DNA of 64,000 bases, taken from Monosporascus cannonballus. Its lineage: Eukaryota > Ascomycota > Sordariomycetes > Xylariales. The notes under the pieces were generated by a model. That model made no database searches. It saw nothing but the letters and a program-made list of their open reading frames with translations, and had not been told where the DNA came from. The stretch is taken from NCBI GenBank assembly GCA_004154925.1, contig QJNS01000141.1, positions 124,001 through 188,000 on the forward strand, written 5' to 3'. A program made the position numbers and the translations under genes. This document shows, piece after piece, positions 57,302-64,000 of the stretch (the stretch's first letter is position 1; each line of letters begins with the position of its first letter).

Positions 57302-58789
57302 TTATGCGATTTCAGGGTTGGAATCCTTGACAGCCTCGACGAGTTCATCCATTCCGCCAACCTGCGTCGGCCCAGCCTCACCGGACGGAGGAAGAGCCCA
57401 CTCAGGAAGCGGGCTAACGTAGCTCCAACTACCCCCAGCATCTTCGTAGCGGAGACTATGTAGCCAGAGCGTGAGCTCATGGTCTCCCGGGTCGGTGTAA
57501 AGGGGAGTATCGCAAACTGAGCAGAGCTCACCAGACATCTTTTCAGCTTTCTTTTTGTAATACTGATCAACCATCTCGTCGTAGTAGGCTACCGCATCCG
57601 CGACTTCTTCTTTACCCATCCGGTTGAGCCTAGTGATGATATCCTCATCGGTATTCTCGCTAGCTTCGGGGTCGTTGCATCCCAGCTTGATCCCCCAAAC
57701 TCGCTGGTTGGCATAGATGGGATCGTTTTGAATGGGATACCCAAGATGCTGAAGGTGTACTCTGATCTGGTGAGTCCTTCCTGTCACCGGTAGACACCGC
57801 ACAATGGAATAGCCTTCTTTGCGCAGCCAGGGTTTGGCGTTCTCTTCCGCAAGGACCTCGGCTGTCCTGTCCGCTCCGTTCCCGGGGACCTGATCGGGTT
57901 GCCGCGGAGGATAGTACGCGAGCTTCTTGAATACTGTCTTGGCAGTCTTACCGTTCGCTCTAACCCTGTTCAAACCGAGCTTAGGTGATATTTGCAGTAT
58001 AGGTTCATTGCACACAACCTCCCCATCAGGGAAGTCACCGATGACTCTTGCAATATACTCTTTCCGCACACTTCTTTGGGCAATTTGGGCGCTTAGGCGG
58101 TCTGCTGCCTTGGGGTGTTTAGCAATGAACATGATACCGCTAGTCAAGCGATCCAGTCTGTTGCATGGATAAGCGATCCAGTCAGGCCCCCTCTCTGCTT
58201 TCATAATCTCGACGACCGAGTTGAAATTGTACCGCCCGGCGGGATGAACAGGCATCCCGGAGGGCTTGGTAATAACAATAATGTCGTTATCCTCATGGAG
58301 AACCCTAACCGGTTCGGCTGTGACGGGTGGCTCGTGACGGTGAATAGTATGGGACACAAGCTCGCCGTTCTTCAGGATGTGGTCCGGCGACGTTTGCTTC
58401 CCGTTGATGCAGATCTTACCCGTTTCCATGGCATCTTTGTAGTATGCTAAGGGGCGGTCTCTGAACTCGCTTTCGAATACGTCAATAAGCTTCCTCCCTC
58501 TCCAGCGCTCTTTCACCCAAGTGTTGTATGTGTAGTGGTAAGGAGCAACACGCCGTAAACCATCCTCAATGATATAGGGCCGTGGCCAAATATCACCGCA
58601 AGGTGTGATCAATGCTGAGAGATCCTTCTTTTTTGCTTTCCAGCTGAGGTTTACTCCTTTCGGATCAATAACTGGGAGTTTCTCCATGTCATATTGAGGA
58701 GGAGAAGCTGGGGATGGTGCCGAAGGCGTCGCCGCCCCTGCGACTTGACTCATGAGGGGCTGAAAAGTTCTCTGAGCCTGCGTCAGCAA
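57302..58789 (-). CDS. RNA pseudouridine synthase, Pus9/Rib2 type
   Basis: Single exon, 495 aa. An S4-like segment (about 98-150: R-K-L-I-D-V-F ... G-K-I-C-I-N-G-K) precedes the RluA-family catalytic domain. The catalytic block is N210-R-L-D213-R-L-T-S-G (Asp213 the nucleophile; the first residue is usually His). H-E-D-N-D-I-I-V-I-T-K-P-S-G-M-P precedes it, and G-R-T-H-Q-I-R-V-H-L-Q-H-L-G-Y-P-I (about 337-353) follows. This arrangement matches yeast Pus8/Rib2 and Pus9, which make pseudouridine-32 in cytosolic and mitochondrial tRNA. No deaminase domain is fused here, unlike Rib2. The C-terminal extension has paired cysteines (C-S-V-C). The first about 30 residues are Ala/Pro/Ser-rich and might include a targeting signal; starts further in are possible. 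Confidence 0.92.
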   Translation of the reverse strand: MLTQAQRTFQPLMSQVAGAATPSAPSPASPPQYDMEKLPVIDPKGVNLSWKAKKKDLSALITPCGDIWPRPYIIEDGLRRVAPYHYTYNTWVKERWRGRKLIDVFESEFRDRPLAYYKDAMETGKICINGKQTSPDHILKNGELVSHTIHRHEPPVTAEPVRVLHEDNDIIVITKPSGMPVHPAGRYNFNSVVEIMKAERGPDWIAYPCNRLDRLTSGIMFIAKHPKAADRLSAQIAQRSVRKEYIARVIGDFPDGEVVCNEPILQISPKLGLNRVRANGKTAKTVFKKLAYYPPRQPDQVPGNGADRTAEVLAEENAKPWLRKEGYSIVRCLPVTGRTHQIRVHLQHLGYPIQNDPIYANQRVWGIKLGCNDPEASENTDEDIITRLNRMGKEEVADAVAYYDEMVDQYYKKKAEKMSGELCSVCDTPLYTDPGDHELTLWLHSLRYEDAGGSWSYVSPLPEWALPPSGEAGPTQVGGMDELVEAVKDSNPEIA

Positions 58790-59815
58790 GGCGGGAAGGC
58801 CAGATGAAGTTGCCAGTTTCAGCTCTCAGAATAAACCCGTTTTCTCTATTGAAGTCCGAAGAACAGGAGTATTCGAGCTATATGCCTTCAGAGCAATGCA
58901 ATTTTGTAGGGTAACGGAGTATATCCCTTATCGTTAGGTAGGTAGTGTGCACGAAAATATTGCGCTCGCGCCTGTACTTATGATGGAAATGAATAAGTGC
59001 ATATGAACAAGTGCATATGGCTAAGTGCATATGAATAAGTGCATGAGGGCATGTAGATAGATACCAAGGTACATACATATATCCTAGGTGGTAGTAAAGG
59101 GTGGAATACAGTACCTACGCAGGAGTATTTTCTGTTAGTTCCCTCCACTAGGTCCTGTGCGTCGATGTTCCGTTATGCTTAACACTATCGGGAACTGCTT
59201 AAAGTCGGTCTAGAAACAAGTCATTTATGTGCATGCCATAAAATTTCTCTCTCATCTGCTACGAGTTTGAGCACAGCAGTAATTGGCAAGTGCAATTCTG
59301 GTCCGTGCTGCTATAAAACGGGGTGTTTAAATCCAATCAAATTATTGGAAGCCGTTATGTAATGGAACGGACATCCATTTCAGGTTAGCGCTGTACCCGC
59401 TCTGGTTACTGCTGTGCTCAATTCGCAGCCGAGGAGACAGGATTCTACGGTTTAACCTCCCGTGGCAACAACTGGGCCTGTGGAGGCACCTAACAGAAAG
59501 TACTCCTTGATGCTGTATTTCCTTGTCCCGGAATGCTCCTATGCATGGACCACATGGCTGGAATTCCCCAACCCCTGGAGGCTGAAGCTGTGAACTTCCT
59601 GTCGGGATCTGGATACCCTTTTGTAGCCAGCGTCTACTGTGGTAACGAATCGATCAACTCCAATCACAACAATAAACGTCCCCAGCTCTATGAATTCTAC
59701 TTACCTACTCTTGTGGTTATTCGTTCGGACACTCAGAGCGCACTATCTCCGAATAAGACCACAGGACGCAGCAAGACAGGCGCTATAGCTTCGTAACGCA
59801 GCCCTCACTCCAAAT
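58790..59815. other. Divergent intergenic region (pseudouridine synthase / thioesterase)
   Basis: About 1 kb with promoters for both divergent genes. It holds a 14-bp minisatellite at 58,991-59,046. An open frame at 59,533-59,796 is not needed for the thioesterase model and is not recognised. Confidence 0.6.
58991..59046. repeat. 14-bp minisatellite, 4 copies
   Basis: Four tandem units based on GAATAAGTGCATAT with a few substitutions. Lies about 200 bp upstream of the pseudouridine synthase start. Confidence 0.92.
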
Positions 59816-60410
59816 ATGCCACCGCCATCCACATCGCTTAAGGCGCGGACAAGGAAAGATTATCCATATATGCTTGAGTATCGTACGCGATGGTGAGTCC
59901 CATCGGTCACCCAGACAGACGTATTCAGTTCATCGTGTGATCTCATTTACCTCCAGGGCAGACAATGACATGTACGATCACATGAATAACTCGGTGTACA
60001 ATCTCCTGTATGTCAGGCCATATGACTTTTCCCCTAGTTGAAGCGCGAACTCATTATGCGACAGTTTCGACTCTGTCATTAACGCTTACCTGATTGAGCA
60101 TTGTGGCCTTCATCCTCCTTCCTCGTCGGAGCACCCGCTAATGGCTCATACCCACTGTGATTACTTTTCAGCCATTTCATACCCAAAGGTGGCCGAGTTA
60201 GGCTTGCGCGTCAACAGGCTGGGCAGGTCCAGTGTGACCTACGAGGTTGCGCTATTCGAGAAAGGTGTTGAAGCAGTGAAAGCTGTTGGCGAGTTCGTAC
60301 ATGTGTTTATCAACCGCGCAACTCAGAGACCGAAAGTGGATGGGATGAATAGCCAGCTAAGAGAAGGGCTCGAACGCCTGCTCGTTCAGTACGATTCTAG
60401 CAAACTATGA
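59816..60410 (+). CDS. Hotdog-fold acyl-CoA thioesterase (4HBT/YbgC type)
   Basis: Three exons (59,816-59,892; 59,957-60,007; 60,065-60,410), 474 nt, 157 aa. Donors are GTGAGT and GTATGT, acceptors CCAG and ACAG. Splicing yields R-T-R-W-A-D-N-D-M-Y-D-H-M-N-N-S-V-Y, the signature of single-domain 4-hydroxybenzoyl-CoA-type thioesterases, with the catalytic Asp expected at 30. The C-terminal strands (S-Y-P-K-V-A-E-L-G-L-R-V, V-T-Y-E-V-A-L-F) complete the hotdog fold. Usual length is 130-170 aa. It hydrolyses a small acyl-CoA; the exact substrate is unknown. The start Met gives a short Pro/Ser leader. Its stop lies 51 bp from that of the convergent oxidoreductase gene. Confidence 0.9.
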
Positions 60411-60461
60411 GGCATAAATTTCGCATTGCACAGTCAAGCATACAACACTGATGATCTGTCT

Positions 60462-61697
60462 CTATTGGAACTCGAGCTTTTGCCGCGATCCACCCTGTTC
60501 TCCGCTCTTCAACATCTTCTCCAGCAGCTCAAGGTCGGCCAGGGCCTGTTCGGGGGACTGTTCTAGATTCGGTTTCCCAGTCGCTACCGCTTCAGCCCAT
60601 GCTTGCAACTCGCTCTCCACCCCACTGCTTCTCCCAAAGATCTTCTCCTCGGTCGTGGCGCTGTCGCCAATGCCCTGGACCGTGACAACCTTTGAGCCTT
60701 CCGCCTTGACCACACCCTGCTCACAGGCGATATGGAATTCAAAAGCCTGCATGAGAGTTCCGACGGAAGTGATATATGAGCCTACCGCGCCGGACTTTGT
60801 TTTCATGATGGCGTTAATGGAATCCACCGGTGCTAGATTGCTTGATACCAAGGAGGTTTCTGCGGCCAAGCTCTCCACGGCGTTCTCCTCACCTAGCAGC
60901 TTTCGTAAGGCTGCCGTAAAATGTACGCCGCCGTCGAGGAGAAACCCGCCCTGATATTCAGGCTTCCTTCGCCAAGCTGTCTGGTAGTACTTGTTACTCT
61001 GCGCCATCATTGAATTCATCCTCACGACGAAGCCGGTCACCTTACCAAGTCTCTTGACCTCCTCAGCGCCGTACTTCCAGCCTTCGATGAAGCGGTAGTT
61101 CTCTGCAATAGATAGGGTCGCCTCGGTCTCAGCCGAGACCTTCTTATAGTAGTCAATGAGTTTCAGAGCACTAGCCACATCCGGCGCGATCGGCTTTTCA
61201 GCCAAGACATGTTTACCAGCAGCTAGGGCCTAACAATTCGTCAGAGGACATATCCAATACCAGACGGTGAGTCCTACTTACCTTCTCGATGAACTTCGGC
61301 TGGTCCACAATTGGCAGTGCAATGATCAAGCCCTGGATGTCTGACCGCTTCAGAATGTCATCGTAGGAATTCCCCTCACCCGAGTCGCCTGAGTATAGCC
61401 CTATCGATGAAGAGTAGTCACCTGGTACGAGCTTGGCTGCATCTTGCGCAGACCTCAGCGAGCGTGACCAGATGGCCTTAATGGCTAGATGACGACAGCT
61501 TAACACCCCAGGCTGTTGGTCGAGAGTTAGCGGTGGGTGCGAAAGGACAGTCAAGGCTCAAAACGGAAAACATATCATGTGAAACCTCCCAGGATAAGAA
61601 GCTCCAAGGCTGGATTAGAGCTTAGACGAAACCTTACCAGGTGTTGCTCCTTCACGAAGATGCCGCTCCCGATGATCGCGATGCCGATTTGTGCCAT
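60462..61697 (-). CDS. Gfo/Idh/MocA family NAD(P)-dependent oxidoreductase
   Basis: Three exons (61,697-61,638; 61,512-61,282; 61,229-60,462), 1,059 nt, 352 aa. The first intron (125 bp) has a GCTAAC branch word; the second (52 bp) has donor GTAAGT. The Rossmann fold starts at once: I-G-I-A-I-I-G-S-G-I-F, with the glycine-rich nucleotide loop at about 10-12. L-A-E108-K109-P (about 106-110) is the conserved E-K-P whose Lys takes part in catalysis. G-G-F-L-L-D-G-G-V-H-F holds the D-x-x-x-H block of the substrate domain. The overall form (G-S-G-I-F, E-Q-H-L-P) resembles the yeast YMR315W-type branch. The substrate is probably a sugar or polyol derivative, but this is not shown by the sequence. 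Confidence 0.9.
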
Positions 61698-62709
61698 CTT
61701 CACAGTGACTTCGGATCGAGCAGTGAGATCTTGGCTTCAAAGAAACCTTCTTTCCCCGGTATCGAATTTTGCGAACGAAGACCGAGTGTAGGTACAGCAG
61801 ATCCTGGACCGGGCGAACTTTGACGCAACGTTCCGCAGTTGGGTCGCAGGCCCTGTCGATATCTAGGTAATGCGCGTTTCTCTACCAAGTACCTTAACCC
61901 CTCTCGGTGGATCGTCCCCCACTTCGGAGACGCTCCATGCCGTCATGGGAGCGGGACGATATATTTCGGTTGTAGAATCCTAGACCAGTAACTTCGTAGC
62001 ATACAATAGATACAACATCTGCGAACCAGTGTTCGCCCATCATCTGCGGCGGGCCCTGCAGTTGTACATTGAACTGCATTTGGCAATCCACTCGGGATGG
62101 CCCGCGATTATCGGAAAATTTCGACTGCCCCACCCTACAAGATATCATCTCTTATCGTGCGATACCGTATCGGCAATACCTTGATGGTGTTGAGGTTATC
62201 ACCGGAAGAATCCCGACACTGACCCTGAGGAACAACGGGGAACGGAGAGATAGAACCTGTATACGAATACCCTAAAGCTAAGGATGAACTGTGTTTTCGA
62301 GCGAACAGAATCCCTTAAACCTGCCTCTGCACCTACCAGTATGCAGCGGTTGGCGCTTATCTGGCTGGACATTTAACTCGCACGTGCTGAAACTATATGT
62401 TACCAAAACTCTTAACGAGGAGCCTTCATATTGCACCACACTCAGACAGAACCCGCGACCATTGGAAATGCTACGCGCTGAAACGCCCTTGTCTACGACA
62501 ATTATAATTTTACGTCTACTCGGCGGTACTCTCCCTTTGCAGTGCGTTGAAATGTATATTATCATCGCAAGGGGGGATGTGTAGCTGTGAACTGAGTATC
62601 ATAATTCCAACCAAAACTCCGCTACCCGTCCGTAACCAACCCTGGCCCCTCGCTTAAAATCATACCGGTATCGCTAAGTAATGTCAAAGTGTAAGTTGTT
62701 CTAGGGAAT
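61698..62709. other. Intergenic region upstream of the oxidoreductase
   Basis: About 1 kb between the oxidoreductase start and the 3' end of the DOMON-b561 gene. It should contain the oxidoreductase promoter. Short open frames (62,291-62,584 and its complement) are not recognised. Confidence 0.6.
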
Positions 62710-64000
62710 CTATACGATTTCCCTCGTATTCTGTTGGGGCCCCATATCAGGTTTCGGTGGGTAAGAGCCCGCGGCTGGCATGCCTCCACTAGGTCCGTTA
62801 TACTCAACAGTCGTAGCCGTGACTGTATACGCCTCAGTAGCCCCTGGCCGGCGCCAGGGCTCCAAGTCGTAGCCACCACCCTCGGATGAGCCCTCCTTAT
62901 TCTTGCCGTATTTCTTCTGCAGTAATCTCTTCGTCACGAGGACGAGTACGATGACGGGGAAGACGAACAATGCGATGCCCATCAGCACGTAGTTGTTCTC
63001 CGGCGATCCAGCTAAAGTGAACCCCCTATAACGGAGATGAGCAAGACTACCCCGTAACACGGGGACGGTAAGGAAAACTCACGTGAATCCGTTGGCGACG
63101 CCCAAGATGATGGCAAGACGCCCTAGCCAGACGTGGATGGGGGCCATCTTTGTGGTTTGCTGCGTCTTCTTGTACACGCGATGGTGCATGAACCCGAGGG
63201 CGAACTGGATGATGACGAAGACGAGCACCAGGATTCCGATCACCTGGTGCGCTGTGTTGAAATTCTTGGACTGCGGAATGTGCCTTGTTAATCCCTGTGT
63301 CCTGTCCGTCGATCTAGTATCTCGAGACTCACCCTATTATAGACACCGCTGATTTTAATTCCGAGTCCAAACCCGATAAAGACCAGGAACAGAGCGATGG
63401 TCTGGTTGATGGCATGCCAGCGGACCCAGTTGCCGAGTCGAAGAATCAGGATGCCGAACGGATATATCCCAGCAAAGCAGAACACCATGACGATAGCATG
63501 CAACATGGCCCATTTGTGCTTGTATTGGAACACGGACGTCTCCAGCAAGGTACCAATTGATTCGCTCTCCAGCGACGCCTCAATGGTAGGAACACCCCCA
63601 GGGCCAGTCGCGTTTACCATATCCATGGTGAAAGTGCCGTAATTATAATGCATGCGCAGGGAGTACTCCACATCATCAGTGTCAATCTCGCCGACCTCTC
63701 CCGTAGCATACAGCATGTGCTGTGCTTTGCTTTCGACGTCAACTCTGCCATTCGACCAGGAGCGGCAGTTGGAGCACCGCCCGTTATAGACGAGGGTGCT
63801 GCCATTCACGAGCCCCGTCCCGGGCAGCGCTTCCACTTCGATGTCGGGCGAATAGACCGGTTCGGAATGGCCGTCCGAAATCCGAGGCGACAGAGTAACG
63901 TTTTCCCCGGACGACGACGCATATATCATCAGCATCAGCGATCCGGCCATCGTGTCCGAGCCGAGCCCGATTGCGCCCCAGCTGACGCTGACGGGCATCT
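62710..64000 (-). CDS. DOMON-cytochrome b561 membrane oxidoreductase (5' end outside window)
   Basis: Partial gene; three exons visible (edge-63,333; 63,270-63,083; 63,025-62,710), introns 62 and 57 bp, 389 residues to the stop. The first visible residues are inside a DOMON haem-binding domain (S-W-G-A-I-G-L-G-S-D-T-M-A-G, with a Met suited as axial ligand, and I-S-D-G-H-S-E-P with a His), like the cytochrome domain of cellobiose dehydrogenase. A cytochrome b561 domain follows with its four conserved haem histidines: A-M-L-H-A-I, W-H-A-I-N-Q, F-N-T-A-H-Q-V-I-G, and M-A-P-I-H-V-W-L-G. A final membrane helix and a Gly/Pro/Tyr-rich cytosolic tail end the protein. The role is probably electron transfer across the plasma membrane. 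Met at 63,998 is internal; signal peptide and start should lie beyond 64,000. Confidence 0.9.

Noticed and set aside
59533..59796. Upstream exon of the thioesterase gene
   Set aside because: The three-exon model starting at 59,816 already gives a full-length hotdog protein; this frame shows no thioesterase pattern and no good donor leading into it.

Overview
The window looks like a piece of a filamentous ascomycete (Pezizomycotina) chromosome. The genes have short (about 50-130 bp) introns with fungal donor, branch and acceptor signals. The protein set is typical of moulds. The first 29.6 kb carries the mark of repeat-induced point mutation (RIP): very high AT, C-to-T and G-to-A changes, and tryptophan or glutamine codons turned into stops. 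The species cannot be named from the sequence alone.

Positions 1-29,599 form an AT-rich transposon block with no intact gene. Its architecture can be solved. A Ty3/Gypsy element (TE-A, 8,579-15,768) sits inside the reverse transcriptase of a second one (TE-B, 5,932-20,050). TE-B sits inside the 5' LTR of a third (TE-C, 5,535-26,550), which carries a decayed chromodomain. TE-C in turn interrupts older decayed sequence next to a further Gypsy relic with its own chromodomain-like stretch (TE-D, from before position 1). All three nested elements keep recognisable LTR pairs and 5-bp target-site duplications. A RIP-mutated Fot1/pogo DNA transposon (27,733-29,599) closes the block.

The boundary is abrupt. 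Only 116 bp after the pogo element comes the stop codon of a large eight-exon gene (29,716-35,199, minus) for a 1,692-aa protein. It has an Hsp90-like (GHKL) ATPase domain at the N-terminus and a NO VEIN/DUF3883, PD-(D/E)xK-like domain at the C-terminus.

The rest is ordinary euchromatin of normal base composition: a secreted PIR1-like/But2 wall protein (36.3-37.8 kb, minus), a MYND zinc-finger protein (39.3-40.1 kb, plus), a prolyl-4-hydroxylase-like 2-oxoglutarate oxygenase (40.3-41.2 kb, minus) and a DapA-family aldolase (42.8-43.9 kb, plus). Next comes about 10 kb with no recognisable gene (43.9-54.07 kb). It is followed by a bZIP transcription factor (54.07-54.84 kb, minus), a Pus9/Rib2-type RNA pseudouridine synthase (57.3-58.8 kb, minus), a hotdog thioesterase (59.8-60.4 kb, plus), a Gfo/Idh/MocA oxidoreductase (60.5-61.7 kb, minus), and a DOMON-cytochrome b561 membrane protein whose 5' end lies beyond the window (62.7 kb to the edge, minus).

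The genes do not form an obvious biosynthetic cluster. The aldolase, thioesterase, oxygenase and oxidoreductases are mostly separate housekeeping-type or secretory functions. All gene models were built by hand from reading frames and splice signals; each complete model sums to a multiple of three.
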